A DNA stretch of 64,000 bases from Mitsuokella multacida DSM 20544 (GCF_000155955.1 NZ_GG697141.2:1417566-1481565); one strand, 5' to 3'. Shown: positions 32,509 through 42,270, counted from the stretch's first letter. Notes: generated by a model not told the origin, from the letters alone. Program-made: numbers and translations.

Positions 32509-35127
32509 ATGAAGAAAGAACAATTCACGATCACGGGCATGACATGCTCGGCCTGCTCGGCCCGTGTAGAGAAGGCTGTCGCGAAAGTCGACGGCACGAA
32601 AGACGTCAGCGTCAACCTGCTGACGAACAGCATGCAGCTCGAGTACGATGAGGCGAAGACGAATGTGCCCGCTATCATCAAGGCGGTCGTCGACGCCGGC
32701 TACGGCGCCTCGGTCAAGGGGCAGAAGGCAGCAGCACAGGCCGCCCCACAGGAGGACCCCGTCAAGAAGAGCATTGCGGAGATGAAGCACCGTCTCATCT
32801 GGTCCATCATCTTCCTGCTGCCGACGATGTACATCTCGATGCACGGCCTCTTTGAGCGGCTCTTCGGGCTGCCGGTGCCGGCTTTTATCAGCACGATCTT
32901 CGATGGGCCGGAGAACGCCATCACGTTCGCGTTCTCGCAGTTCCTGCTCGTGCTGCCGATCATGTACCTCAATCGCCGCTACTACATTGCGGGTTTCCGC
33001 AATCTCTTCCGCGGCGCGCCGAACATGGACAGCCTCGTCGGCATGGGCTCGATGGCAGCGGCGCTCTTCGGCGCCTTCGCGATCTTCCGCATGGGCTGGG
33101 GCTTCGGCCATGGCGACATGGCGCTCGTGCAGGAGTACAGCACGAACCTCTACTTCGAGTCGGCCGGCATGATCGTCACGCTGATCACCGTCGGCAAGTA
33201 CCTCGAGGCGCGCGCAAAGGGACAGACGAGCAAGGCGCTCGAGAAGCTCATGGACCTCGCGCCGAAGCAGGCCTGTGTCGTGCGCGGCGGCGTGGAGCAG
33301 ACCATCCCCGCGGAAGAACTTGTCGCGGGCGATGAGATCATCGTGCGCCCGGGCGAGCGCATCCCCGCAGATGGCACAGTGCTCTCCGGCACGACGAGCA
33401 TCGACGAGTCGGCCATCACGGGTGAGCCGATCCCTGTGGAGAAGCATGCGGGCGACAAGGTCACCTCGGCCACGATCAACAAGCAGGGCTCCATCCACTT
33501 CCGCGCGGAGCGCGTCGGCGAGGACACGACGATCAGCCAGATCATCCGTCTCGTCGATGAGGCGAGTGCCTCGAAGGCGCCGATTGCGCGCACGGCCGAC
33601 AAGATCGCGGGCATCTTCGTGCCGGCTGTCATCACGATTGCTGTCATCGCGGGCGGTATCTGGCTCGCGATGGGCGCGAGCGTCGAATTCGCGTTCTCGA
33701 TCGCCATCTGCATCCTTGTCATCTCGTGTCCGTGCGCACTCGGACTCGCGACGCCGGTCGCCATCATGGTCGGCACGGGCAAGGGCGCGGAGAACGGCAT
33801 CCTCATAAAGTCGGGCGAGGCCCTCGAGGTCGCGCAGTCCGTCGACACGGTCGTCATGGACAAGACCGGCACAATCACGGAGGGCCGTCCGGAAGTCACC
33901 GGCATCGTGACGGCAGACGGTGTCACGGAGCAGCAGCTCCTCGCAATTGCGGCCGGCCTCGAGCAGGGCAGCGAGCATCCGCTCGCGGAAGCCGTTATGG
34001 CGGCGGCCAAAGTGAAGGGCATCGCGCCCAGAGAGATGACGGAATTCCGCGCACTCTTCGGCCGCGGCGTCGAGGCGAAAGCGGACGGACATGCCTATGC
34101 GGCCGGCAATGCAAAGCTCATGGAGGAGAAGGGCGTCGACCTCAAGGATTACGAAGCCCAGCTCGCTGCTTTCTCTGATGACGGCTGCACGCCGCTGATC
34201 TTCGCGCAGGATGACCGCGTCATCGGCATCCTCGCTGCCGCCGATGTGGAGAAGGCGACGAGCCGTGAGGCTATCGCGCGCTTCCACGAGATGGGCATCG
34301 ATGTCGTCATGCTGACGGGCGACAACGCGCGCACGGCTGAGGCTATCCGCCGCCGCATGGGCATCGAGAAGGTCATCGCCGGCGTGCTGCCGGAGAACAA
34401 GGCAGAGCACATCAAGGCGCTGCAGGCGGCAGGCCACCGCGTCGCGATGATCGGCGACGGCATCAACGATGCGCCGGCACTCGCGCAGGCCGACCTCGGC
34501 ATCGCCATCGGCGCAGGCACAGATGTCGCCATCGAGAGCGCCGATGCCGTGCTCATGAAGAGCGACCTCCTCGACGCGGTCAGCGCCATCCGCCTCTCGA
34601 AGGCCGTGCTGAAAAACATCAAGGAGAACCTCTTCTGGGCGCTTATTTACAACGTCATCTGCATCCCACTCGCGGCAGGCATCCTCTATCCGGCCTTCGG
34701 CATCAAGCTCTCGCCGGTCATCGGCGCCGCGGCCATGAGCATGTCGAGCGTCTGCGTCGTCATGAACGCCCTGCGCCTGCGCTTCTTCAAGCCAGACCAT
34801 GGCGCGAGCGCGAAAATTGAGGCAGGACAGACGGCAGCCGCCGTCTCTACTGATAGACATGAGGAAAAAGCTGCCATCCCGGTAGCCGAAACACAACCTG
34901 TACAGGAGAAAGAAGCGATAAGAATGGAAAAGACACTGAAGATCGAGGGCATGATGTGTGCCCACTGCCAGAAGCATGTTCACGATGCACTCGCCAAGAT
35001 GGACGGCGTCACGGACGTCACCGTCGACCTCGAAGGCGGCAAGGCAGATGTCAAGGCAACCCACGACATCTCCGAGGCGGATTTCCGCAAGGTCATCGAA
35101 GAGGCCGGCTACGAGCTCGTAGGCTGA
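32509..35127 (+). CDS. copA: copper-exporting P1B-type ATPase with C-terminal CopZ-like domain
   Basis: An 872-residue CopA. In order: an N-terminal heavy-metal domain ([17 protein letters not shown], residues 8-24), eight transmembrane helices, the actuator TGEP (about 304), the Cys-Pro-Cys metal site in [12 protein letters not shown] (about 404-415), phosphorylation DKTGTITEG (about 450-458), SEHPLAEAV (about 489-497), [16 protein letters not shown] (about 650-665), and a second heavy-metal domain at the very C-terminus ([18 protein letters not shown], about 810-827) after a flexible linker. The C-terminal domain has a Met at 806 (base 34924) with AGGAG fifteen bases upstream, so a free CopZ chaperone might also be made. 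It exports Cu(I) from the cytoplasm. Confidence 0.94.
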   Translation: MKKEQFTITGMTCSACSARVEKAVAKVDGTKDVSVNLLTNSMQLEYDEAKTNVPAIIKAVVDAGYGASVKGQKAAAQAAPQEDPVKKSIAEMKHRLIWSIIFLLPTMYISMHGLFERLFGLPVPAFISTIFDGPENAITFAFSQFLLVLPIMYLNRRYYIAGFRNLFRGAPNMDSLVGMGSMAAALFGAFAIFRMGWGFGHGDMALVQEYSTNLYFESAGMIVTLITVGKYLEARAKGQTSKALEKLMDLAPKQACVVRGGVEQTIPAEELVAGDEIIVRPGERIPADGTVLSGTTSIDESAITGEPIPVEKHAGDKVTSATINKQGSIHFRAERVGEDTTISQIIRLVDEASASKAPIARTADKIAGIFVPAVITIAVIAGGIWLAMGASVEFAFSIAICILVISCPCALGLATPVAIMVGTGKGAENGILIKSGEALEVAQSVDTVVMDKTGTITEGRPEVTGIVTADGVTEQQLLAIAAGLEQGSEHPLAEAVMAAAKVKGIAPREMTEFRALFGRGVEAKADGHAYAAGNAKLMEEKGVDLKDYEAQLAAFSDDGCTPLIFAQDDRVIGILAAADVEKATSREAIARFHEMGIDVVMLTGDNARTAEAIRRRMGIEKVIAGVLPENKAEHIKALQAAGHRVAMIGDGINDAPALAQADLGIAIGAGTDVAIESADAVLMKSDLLDAVSAIRLSKAVLKNIKENLFWALIYNVICIPLAAGILYPAFGIKLSPVIGAAAMSMSSVCVVMNALRLRFFKPDHGASAKIEAGQTAAAVSTDRHEEKAAIPVAETQPVQEKEAIRMEKTLKIEGMMCAHCQKHVHDALAKMDGVTDVTVDLEGGKADVKATHDISEADFRKVIEEAGYELVG

Positions 35128-35159
35128 GTCAAAAGATATCGATTCCTGATTTCTAAAGG

Positions 35160-35185
35160 GCAGCGCAGATGCGCTGCTCTTTTTG
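35160..35185 (+). terminator. terminator after copA
   Basis: GCAGCGCA pairs with TGCGCTGC around GA, followed by TCTTTTTGC. Confidence 0.75.
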
Positions 35186-35251
35186 CTTGCTGCGGCGGCG
35201 CCTGCTATAATAAAAAGTGTCTATCGTGTTGATGCATGGAGGGGAACCAGA

Positions 35252-38050
35252 ATGAAACGAGGGGAACGCATCTACGCATACATCCAGCAGGGCTCGGAGG
35301 CCTGGCCGGGGGACCAGGTCACGGGGCGCATCGGGTTTGATGCGCAGCAGATCGCGGCGGCGTTGGATATCTTGCGCAATAATGTTTCGAAAGAGCTCAA
35401 TGAACTGCACCGTCAGGGGAAGATCGTGAAGTTCTTGGGCCGTCCAGTCCTGTACTTCGACAAGGCTTGCCTGGAGTCGGCACTCGGCGTGGAGCTCGGT
35501 GAGGGGGCCTGCCAGTTTGACGACGTCGAGGCCATCAGCCAGTCGAAGGCGCCGGCGGAGCCGGAGAATCCCTTTGCGCGGCTCATCGGTGCGGATAGGA
35601 GCCTCAAGCGTCAGGTCGAGCAGGCCAAGGCGGCGATACTCTATCCGCCTGATGGTCTGCACACGCTGATCGTCGGCCAGACGGGCGTCGGCAAGACACT
35701 CTTTGCTCACATGATGTTCGAGTACGGCAAGACCATGCACCGCTTCGCGGAAGACGCGCCGTTCGTGACGTTCAACTGCGCGGATTACTACAACAATCCG
35801 CAACTCTTGATCTCGCATGTCTTCGGTTACGTCAAAGGCGCGTTCACAGGCGCTGAGCAATCAAAGGCGGGCCTCGTCGAGGAGGCAGACGGCGGCGTGC
35901 TCTTTCTCGATGAAATCCACCGCTTGCCACCTGAAGGTCAGGAGATGATCTTCTACTTCATGGATACGGGCACATTCAACCGTCTCGGCGAGACGCGGCG
36001 CAGCCGACAGGCCAAGGTCCTGATCATCGGGGCGACGACAGAAGATCCCGACTCGGTGCTGACGAAGACCTTTGTGCGGCGCATCCCGAACATCATGAAG
36101 ATCCCGCCGCTCGCGGAGCGCAGTTCAGGCGAGAAGCTCGACATCATCAAGCTGATGTTCCAAGATGAGGCGCAGCGCGTCAAGAAGCCAATCCGCGTGG
36201 GCGTGGAGACAATAAAGGCGCTCGTCGGCAGCATCGGCAGCGGCAATGTCGGCCAGCTCAAGTCGAACATCAAATTGCTCTGCGCGCAGGCTTTCTTGAG
36301 TGGCATCGACAGCCCCGAGGGCATCGAGGTTGACTTCAAGATGCTGCCGCAGCAGATCCGCAATGGCCTCTTGACGCTCTCGGCCAACCGTCAGGCACTG
36401 GCCGAGGTCACGAAGGCTCTCGGCAGTGATTCGTGCATCATCGTGCCGCCGGGGCCCGAATTCCAACTGACGGATGCGGATAGTGGCGTGGAGCCTTTTA
36501 ACCTCTACCAGGTCGTCGAGGCGAAGGTCGATCTCCTGAAGGGCGAGGGTATCAGCAGCGATCTCATCAAGCAGATCCTTGCGACGGACGTCAACATCTA
36601 TGTGCGCAATCTCTACAACAAGAAGCACTCCGTCAACATGACGACGCGGGAGCGCCTGCTCAAGATCGTCGACGCCTCGCTCGTCGACTTTGCGGAGCAT
36701 GTGGCGCTCTATGTGCAGAAGCGCATGAATTCGAGCTACCACGACCGCTTCCTCTATGCATTCAGCCTGCACCTCTCAGCCTTCCTCAAGCGGGTCAAGT
36801 CGAAGGATGTGCCGCATAAGGAACTCGAGGGCGCCGTGCCGCAGGACTCGCTCTGTCTCGAGGTGGCGCAGGAAATCGGCAGCCTTATCGAGAAGCACTA
36901 CCACATCGAGGTGCCGCGCGTCGAGATTGAGTACATCGCCCTGTTGCTGGAGTCATCGCAGGAGGATGACCTCGATGACCGCGTCGTCATCGTCGTCGCG
37001 ACGCACGGCCAGAGCACGGCGACTTCGATGGTCGAGGTCGCGCAGCGCCTGTTCGGCACGACGGATGTCAGCGTGCTGGCCGTCGACATGCCACTCGAGG
37101 TCCGGCCGCAGGCCGTGCTCGACAAGATGACGGCTATGCTGAAGTCCATGCACTGCCTCAAGGGCGTCCTGATTCTCGCGGATATGGGCTCGCTCTGCAA
37201 TCTCGGTCCGAGCTTGGAGAAGAGCATCGAGGTTCCCGTCCGCACGATCGACATGGTCTCGACGCCGCTGATCCTCGAGGCCATGCGCAAGGCAGAACTC
37301 GCGGGCATGGACCTCGATGGGCTTTACGACTCCCTCGCGAGTTTCCACGGCTATGAGGCGCGTGATGTCACGAAGGATGAGGAGCTCGCGAAGGTGACAG
37401 ACGACGGTCGCGTCGTCGTGACGATCTGCTCGACAGGACAGGGAACGGCGCTCAAGCTCAAGTCACTCGTCGAGGATATCCTGCGCGGTGCGGGTCAGTC
37501 CTTGCCGGTCATCCCTGTCGGCCTCGTCAAGCTTGAGGAGCGGCTGCAGGAGATTGCGGAGGGCCATCGCATCGTGGCGGCCGTCGGCGTCAAGAAGCCG
37601 GCGATGCGCATCCCCTTCATCCCGCTCGAGGCCATCATTGACGGGGCGGGCGAAGCGGCGCTCTTAGAGATCGTCACGGGCAGCCGCGGCACCGTTAGGC
37701 CCAGGCAAGGCAGCCGCGTCGTCCAGAACCTCTGCGCAGAGTCACTCCGAAAGTTCCTGACGTACCTCAATCCCGAGAAGGTCCTGCCGCTTTTGATGGA
37801 GTTTGACCAGCGACTCGAAGCGGGGCGCGCGGAGCCCTTGGCTAATCCCCTGCGCATCCGCCTGCTCGTCCACTGCGGCTGTGCGCTCGAGCGCTGCGTC
37901 ATGCGCAAGCCGCTGCACTATGGCGGGAATCCTGCTGAGCTCGACCGCAGGAAGGTCCAGCAGCTGCAGAAGGCGGCGGAGCTCTTCTCGGAGAAACTCC
38001 ACCTGACGCTGGCCACGGATGAGTACTATTTCATGGCCGAAATGATCTGA
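35252..38050 (+). CDS. LevR-type sigma-54-dependent PTS regulator
   Basis: A 932-residue activator. An N-terminal winged helix (about 1-70) is followed by a sigma-54 AAA+ domain: Walker A VGQTGVGKTLF (about 143-153), the sigma-54 loop VKGAFTGAEQ (about 195-204), Walker B GGVLFLDEIH (about 214-223) and the arginine-finger region (about 280-285). The C-terminal half carries a PTS regulation domain (about 455-570), an EIIA-mannose-like domain (VVATHGQSTATSMVEVAQRL, about 583-602, with the phosphorylatable His) and a second regulation domain (about 830-925). Start at 35252 is set by GGAGGGG. It likely drives the PTS operon behind it from the -24/-12 promoter in response to EII phosphorylation. 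Confidence 0.92.
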   Translation: MKRGERIYAYIQQGSEAWPGDQVTGRIGFDAQQIAAALDILRNNVSKELNELHRQGKIVKFLGRPVLYFDKACLESALGVELGEGACQFDDVEAISQSKAPAEPENPFARLIGADRSLKRQVEQAKAAILYPPDGLHTLIVGQTGVGKTLFAHMMFEYGKTMHRFAEDAPFVTFNCADYYNNPQLLISHVFGYVKGAFTGAEQSKAGLVEEADGGVLFLDEIHRLPPEGQEMIFYFMDTGTFNRLGETRRSRQAKVLIIGATTEDPDSVLTKTFVRRIPNIMKIPPLAERSSGEKLDIIKLMFQDEAQRVKKPIRVGVETIKALVGSIGSGNVGQLKSNIKLLCAQAFLSGIDSPEGIEVDFKMLPQQIRNGLLTLSANRQALAEVTKALGSDSCIIVPPGPEFQLTDADSGVEPFNLYQVVEAKVDLLKGEGISSDLIKQILATDVNIYVRNLYNKKHSVNMTTRERLLKIVDASLVDFAEHVALYVQKRMNSSYHDRFLYAFSLHLSAFLKRVKSKDVPHKELEGAVPQDSLCLEVAQEIGSLIEKHYHIEVPRVEIEYIALLLESSQEDDLDDRVVIVVATHGQSTATSMVEVAQRLFGTTDVSVLAVDMPLEVRPQAVLDKMTAMLKSMHCLKGVLILADMGSLCNLGPSLEKSIEVPVRTIDMVSTPLILEAMRKAELAGMDLDGLYDSLASFHGYEARDVTKDEELAKVTDDGRVVVTICSTGQGTALKLKSLVEDILRGAGQSLPVIPVGLVKLEERLQEIAEGHRIVAAVGVKKPAMRIPFIPLEAIIDGAGEAALLEIVTGSRGTVRPRQGSRVVQNLCAESLRKFLTYLNPEKVLPLLMEFDQRLEAGRAEPLANPLRIRLLVHCGCALERCVMRKPLHYGGNPAELDRRKVQQLQKAAELFSEKLHLTLATDEYYFMAEMI

Positions 38051-38089
38051 TACACTGTTGCCTGATGTCGGGCACAGTGTATCTTTTTT
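38049..38089 (+). terminator. terminator after the levR-type gene
   Basis: GATACACTGTTGCC pairs with GGCACAGTGTATC with one bulge, followed by six T. It overlaps the stop codon. Confidence 0.88.
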
Positions 38090-38103
38090 GACGATAAAGT
38101 GCG

Positions 38104-38160
38104 ATACAGTATCAAAACAATAGAAAAATAGAGAAATAGAGTATTGTTTTTGAGTGATAT
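38104..38160 (+). promoter_or_regulatory. candidate upstream activator site for the PTS operon
   Basis: AAAACAATA (38114-38122) and TATTGTTTT (38142-38150) form an inverted repeat with looser extensions (AGTATC left, GAGTGATAT right). It lies about 100-140 bases upstream of the -24/-12 promoter, the usual place for an enhancer-type binding site of a sigma-54 activator. Confidence 0.6.
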
Positions 38161-38252
38161 AGTATTGATTGAACTGAATTGAAAGCAAAGACTTACGGAA
38201 CCCCCTTCTGCGTGCACCTGCACAAGATGGCACAGATTTTGATACACAAAGT

Positions 38253-38267
38253 TGGCACGCATCTTGC
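38253..38267 (+). promoter_or_regulatory. sigma-54 (-24/-12) promoter of the mannose-family PTS operon
   Basis: TGGCAC (38253-38258), five bases, then TTGC (38264-38267): exact match to the sigma-54 consensus with correct GG-GC spacing. It lies 48 bases before the EIIA start codon. The rpoN gene is in this window. Confidence 0.93.
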
Positions 38268-38314
38268 ATTGTATTAAGGCAGAGGTAAGGGATTTATCAA
38301 AGGAGGTATAGCCA

Positions 38315-38752
38315 ATGTTCGCTATCATAGTCGGTACGCATGGCCTTTTCGCGAAGGAACTCGTGCGCTCGTGTGAGATGATCTGCGGAGAGCAGAAGAA
38401 CGTCCGCGCGGTGACGCTCGTTCCGGGCGAGGGGCCGGACGATGTCGTCAAAAAGTATGAGGAAGCCATCAAAGAGCTCGACTGCTCGGGCGGTGTGCTC
38501 TTCCTCAACGACCTCTTTGGCGGCAGCCCGTACAACGCAGCCTGCCGTCTCGTCATCGCGAATGAGGCGTACGGCATCGTGACGGGCGTCAACCTGCCGA
38601 TGCTCATCGAGATGTGCAGCGCACAGATGATGGACGAGGGCCTGAGCATCCAGGAACTCATGGAAAAGGCGGCAGAGGCTGGCAAGAGCGGCATGCAGTT
38701 CTTCCACGCCAGCCAGATTGCCGATGATGATGAAGAGGAGGATGATCTGTAA
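38315..38752 (+). CDS. mannose-family PTS EIIA component
   Basis: A 145-residue EIIA of the mannose/fructose/sorbose family. The phosphorylated His is in IIVGTHGLFAKEL (about residue 9), and LFLNDLFGGSPYNAACRL (about 64-81) is the conserved binding surface for EIIB. The chain ends in a strongly acidic tail (DDDEEEDDL). AAGGAGGTA precedes the ATG. It passes phosphate from HPr to EIIB. Its stop overlaps the start of the EIIB gene. Confidence 0.93.
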   Translation: MFAIIVGTHGLFAKELVRSCEMICGEQKNVRAVTLVPGEGPDDVVKKYEEAIKELDCSGGVLFLNDLFGGSPYNAACRLVIANEAYGIVTGVNLPMLIEMCSAQMMDEGLSIQELMEKAAEAGKSGMQFFHASQIADDDEEEDDL

Positions 38753-39228
38753 TGAAAATCGTATTAGCAAGAATCGATGACCGCCTGATTCACGGTCAGG
38801 TCGCCACAGTCTGGTCGAAGGCGACGAACTGCCAGCGCATCATCGTCTGCGACGATGAGGTCGCCAAGGACAAGATCCGCTCGACGCTGTTGAAGCAGGT
38901 CGCGCCGGCCGGCATCAAGAGCCATGTCGTCGACCTCGCAAAGGCCGTGCGCGTCTACAACAACCCGAAGTACGAGAACGACCGCTGCCTGCTGCTCTTC
39001 ACGAATCCGTCGAGTGTCCTGTACCTCGTCGAGCACGGTGTGCCGATCAAGAGCGTCAACATCGGCGGCATGAGCTTCCACGAGGGCAAGCATCAGATCA
39101 CGAGCGCTGTCTCGGTCGATGATACGGATATCGCCGCGTTCAAGAAGCTCAACGAGATGGGCATTGAGCTGGAGATCCGCAAAGTAGATACAGATAAGAA
39201 GCAGAATCTCATGGATGTCTTGAAATAA
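38752..39228 (+). CDS. mannose-family PTS EIIB component
   Basis: A 158-residue EIIB. The phosphorylated His lies in ARIDDRLIHGQVATVW (about residue 15). It receives phosphate from EIIA and passes it to the incoming sugar on EIIC/EIID. Starts within the EIIA stop codon (TAATG), so translation is coupled. Confidence 0.94.
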   Translation: MKIVLARIDDRLIHGQVATVWSKATNCQRIIVCDDEVAKDKIRSTLLKQVAPAGIKSHVVDLAKAVRVYNNPKYENDRCLLLFTNPSSVLYLVEHGVPIKSVNIGGMSFHEGKHQITSAVSVDDTDIAAFKKLNEMGIELEIRKVDTDKKQNLMDVLK

Positions 39229-39236
39229 CAGCAGTC

Positions 39237-39271
39237 CTCATCCGGGAATCGAGGGGGATTTCCCGGATGAG
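39237..39271 (+). other. intercistronic hairpin between EIIB and EIIC genes
   Basis: CTCATCCGGGAA (39237-39248) and TTCCCGGATGAG (39260-39271) are a perfect 12-base stem. No T run follows, so it should not terminate; it may protect the upstream EIIA-EIIB message from decay or slow down read-through in the 180-base gap. Confidence 0.7.
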
Positions 39272-39411
39272 CCCATCCTCGCGACGACTTTTGCACATCG
39301 CACATCGCAAATTGAAAATCAGATTGAGAATCAGGTAAACAAGTAAATCGGGTAATCCATCAATCAACAAGAATCCAATAAGGATTCAACAAGAAATTGG
39401 AGGGGAACATC

Positions 39412-40224
39412 ATGGAACTTAGCAGTCTGCAGATCCTTGCAATCTTCATTGTGTCTGCTGTTGCCGGCATGGGCTCCGTTCTCGATGAGCTTCAGACGCA
39501 TCGTCCGCTCATCGCCTGCACGTTCACGGGACTCATCCTCGGCGATATCACGACCGGCATCATTATCGGTGGTACACTTGAAATGATCGCACTGGGATGG
39601 ATGAACATCGGTGCTGCCATGGCACCAGATGCCGCCCTGGCATCCGTCATTTCGACCATCCTCGTCATCGCAGGCCATCAGACCATTGGCGCGGGCATCG
39701 CGATTGCCATGCCGCTCGCCGCAGCTGGCCAGGTGCTCACGATCCTCTGCCGTACGCTCACCGTCGTCTTCCAGCATCAGGCTGACCACTATGCTGAGAA
39801 GGGCGAGCTGCGCGGCATCGATATCTGCCATCTCGGCGCTCTGCTCATCCAGGCACTGCGCGTCGCTGTCCCGTCGACACTCGTTGCCATGTATATCGGC
39901 ACGGGCGCAGTCGAGGCCATGCTCGCAGCCATCCCGCCGGTCATCACGGGCGGCCTTCAGGTTGCCGGCGGCTTCATCGTCGTCGTCGGTTATGCGATGG
40001 TCATCAACATGATGGGCGCGAAGTACCTCATGCCGTTCTTCTTCCTCGGCTTTGTCATCGCAGCGTTCACAACGTTCAACCTCGTTGCACTCGGTGTCAT
40101 CGGCCTTGTCTGCGCCATCGTCTACATCCAGCTCAATCCGAAGTACGCTCAGCTCGCTGCAGCGCCGGCTTCGTCGGAGTCCTCTTCGGATGCGGATGAC
40201 GACCTTGACGATGAACTGGATTGA
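39412..40224 (+). CDS. mannose-family PTS EIIC component
   Basis: A 270-residue membrane permease subunit with six to eight hydrophobic segments; typical features are SSLQILAIFIVSAVAGMGSV-like N-terminus, LIGIDGTG-type loop replaced here by LDELQTHRPLIACTFTGLI (about 22-42), and GGTLEMIALGWMNIGAAMAPDAALAS (about 51-76). The protein ends in a Ser-Asp-rich acidic tail (SESSSDADDDLDDELD). Start set at 39412 by GGAGGGGAAC; an upstream in-frame codon is TTG without a site. With EIID it forms the sugar channel; sugar unknown. Confidence 0.92.
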   Translation: MELSSLQILAIFIVSAVAGMGSVLDELQTHRPLIACTFTGLILGDITTGIIIGGTLEMIALGWMNIGAAMAPDAALASVISTILVIAGHQTIGAGIAIAMPLAAAGQVLTILCRTLTVVFQHQADHYAEKGELRGIDICHLGALLIQALRVAVPSTLVAMYIGTGAVEAMLAAIPPVITGGLQVAGGFIVVVGYAMVINMMGAKYLMPFFFLGFVIAAFTTFNLVALGVIGLVCAIVYIQLNPKYAQLAAAPASSESSSDADDDLDDELD

Positions 40225-40242
40225 GGAATGGAGGGAAATACG

Positions 40243-41067
40243 ATGGAGAAGAAACTGACAAAGAGCGATTTTTTCTGGGCGTTCATCCGTTCGAACTTCC
40301 TGCAGGGCTCCTGGAACATGGAGCGCATGCAGGCACTGGGCTTTGCTTTCGGCATGGTGCCAATCCTCAAGCGCCTCTACACGGGTGAGGAGCTCAAGCA
40401 GGCCATGAAGCGTCACCTGGAATTCTACAACACGCAGCCGTTCGTCACCGCACCGATTATCGGCATCACGGCGGCCATGGAGGAGAAGAAGGCCAATGGT
40501 GCCGACATCCCCGATGGCGTCATCAACGGCATCAAGGTCGGCATGATGGGCCCGCTGGCCGGCGTTGGCGACCCGATCTTCTGGGGCACGCTGCGCCCGA
40601 TTACCGCAGCCCTCGGCGCATCGTTCGCCATCTCCGGCAGCATCCTCGGCCCAATCATCTTCTTCGTGCTCTTCAACTTCGTCCGCCTCTGGGTGCGCTG
40701 GTACGGCATCAAGTACGGCTACGCCAAAGGCACGGACATCGTCCAGGATGTCGCTGGCAACCGCCTGCAGAAACTCACGGAAGGTGCCTCTATCCTCGGT
40801 CTCTTCGTCATGGGCGCCCTGGTCAACAAGTGGACGAGCGTCAACATCCCGGTCGTTGTCTCGCAGATCACGAACGCCAAGGGCGAAGTCGTCACGACGA
40901 CGGTTCAGACCATCCTCGATCAGCTGATGCCTGGCCTGATCCCGTTGCTCATGACGTTCGCATGCATGGCTTTGATGAAGCGCAAGGTCAACGCGATCTG
41001 GATCATATTCGGCCTCTTCGCACTCGGCATTGTCTGCTATGCCCTCGGCATCATGAATGTCAAATAA
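40243..41067 (+). CDS. mannose-family PTS EIID component
   Basis: A 274-residue subunit unique to the mannose PTS family. Conserved segments: FIRSNFLQGSWNMERMQALGF (about 12-32), FYNTQPFVTAPIIGITAAMEE (about 61-81), KVGMMGPLAGVGDPIFWGTLRPI (about 95-117). Two C-terminal hydrophobic segments anchor it. I use the ATG at 40243 (spaced correctly from GGAGGGAAA) rather than that at 40228. Nineteen bases after EIIC. Confidence 0.93.
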   Translation: MEKKLTKSDFFWAFIRSNFLQGSWNMERMQALGFAFGMVPILKRLYTGEELKQAMKRHLEFYNTQPFVTAPIIGITAAMEEKKANGADIPDGVINGIKVGMMGPLAGVGDPIFWGTLRPITAALGASFAISGSILGPIIFFVLFNFVRLWVRWYGIKYGYAKGTDIVQDVAGNRLQKLTEGASILGLFVMGALVNKWTSVNIPVVVSQITNAKGEVVTTTVQTILDQLMPGLIPLLMTFACMALMKRKVNAIWIIFGLFALGIVCYALGIMNVK

Positions 41068-41104
41068 AGTGCATTCTGTCTCATGGAACAAAATCCATGA
41101 TCTG

Positions 41105-41139
41105 CAACGCCTTTTCCTCAAGGAGAAGGCGTTGTTTTG
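41105..41139 (+). terminator. terminator after the PTS operon
   Basis: CAACGCCTT pairs with AAGGCGTTG, followed by TTTTG. Confidence 0.8.
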
Positions 41140-41278
41140 CATGAAACCCTTTACATTTTTAGATGAATTCCGTAAAATAAAGAAGGAAATGGAATCAGGC
41201 TATTTGATTATCCTGCTGCATGAAACGGTGGGATGATTGGGATAAGTATGGAATCGATGGAATAGGAGAGATGTTCCC

Positions 41279-42244
41279 ATGATCAAAAAAGCGATTGCTG
41301 TAATGACATCTGGCGGCGACAGCCCGGGCATGAATGCTGCGGCACGTGCCGTTGTCCGTACGGCACTTTACGAGGGTGTAAAAGTCTATGGCATCAACAA
41401 CGGCTACCAGGGCATGCTCGATGACGATATCGAGGAGCTCACGAGCCGCAGCGTCAGCGACCTCATCCAGCGCGGTGGCACGTTCCTCGGAACGGCTCGC
41501 TGCCCGGAGTTCAAGACGCCGGAAGGCCGTCGTAAGGGCTATGAAAACCTCGTGAAGCGTGGGATTGAAGGCCTCGTCATCATCGGCGGCGATGGCAGTC
41601 TGACAGGCGGCTCGCTGCTTTCGAAAGAGACGGGCCTGCCAATCGTCGGCCTGCCGGGCACGATCGACAACGATGTCTGGGGCATGGACTACACGATCGG
41701 CTGCGACACGGCAGCCAACACGATCGTCGATGCCATCAACAAGCTGCGCGATACGGCTTCGGCACATCGCCGCATCATGCTCGTCGAGGTCATGGGCCGC
41801 AACTCCGGCTGGCTGGCCATGATGTCCGGCATCGCGGGCGGCGCTGAGTTCGTCCTCGTCCCGGAGGTCAAGTTCAACATCGACACGATGTGCGAAGAGA
41901 TCAAAGAGATGTATGACGCAGGCAAGCGCTACAGCATCATCGTCGTAGCGGAAGGCGCTGGCTCGGCCATCGAGATCGGCAAGGCCGTCGAGGAGAAGAC
42001 GGGCATCGATACGCGCGTATCGGTCCTCGGCCACATCCAGCGCGGCGGTTCGCCGACGGTCGAAGACCGCATGAAGGCCTCGATGCTCGGCGAGAAGGCC
42101 GCTCTGGCCATCATCTCGGGCGCATCGGACGTCGTCTTCGGCTTCAACGAAGGCAAGGTCGTGGCGGTCAACCTCTTCGAGGCCGTCAACAACACGAAGA
42201 CCCTGAACCCAGAGCTCGTACGCCTCGCACGCGTGCTGGCCTGA
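41279..42244 (+). CDS. pfkA: ATP-dependent 6-phosphofructokinase
   Basis: A 321-residue phosphofructokinase. ATP-binding MTSGGDSPGMNAAARAVVRT (about 9-28), GGDGSLTGGS (about 102-111; Gly at the position where pyrophosphate enzymes have Asp, so ATP is the donor), catalytic PGTIDNDVWGMDYTIGCDTA (about 124-143) and VEVMGRNSGWLA (about 163-174). It converts fructose 6-phosphate to the 1,6-bisphosphate. It has its own upstream gap and terminator, so it is probably transcribed alone, though it lies behind the sugar PTS. Confidence 0.95.
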   Translation: MIKKAIAVMTSGGDSPGMNAAARAVVRTALYEGVKVYGINNGYQGMLDDDIEELTSRSVSDLIQRGGTFLGTARCPEFKTPEGRRKGYENLVKRGIEGLVIIGGDGSLTGGSLLSKETGLPIVGLPGTIDNDVWGMDYTIGCDTAANTIVDAINKLRDTASAHRRIMLVEVMGRNSGWLAMMSGIAGGAEFVLVPEVKFNIDTMCEEIKEMYDAGKRYSIIVVAEGAGSAIEIGKAVEEKTGIDTRVSVLGHIQRGGSPTVEDRMKASMLGEKAALAIISGASDVVFGFNEGKVVAVNLFEAVNNTKTLNPELVRLARVLA

Positions 42245-42270
42245 TCGGAATCAGTAATTCAAGACAGAAT

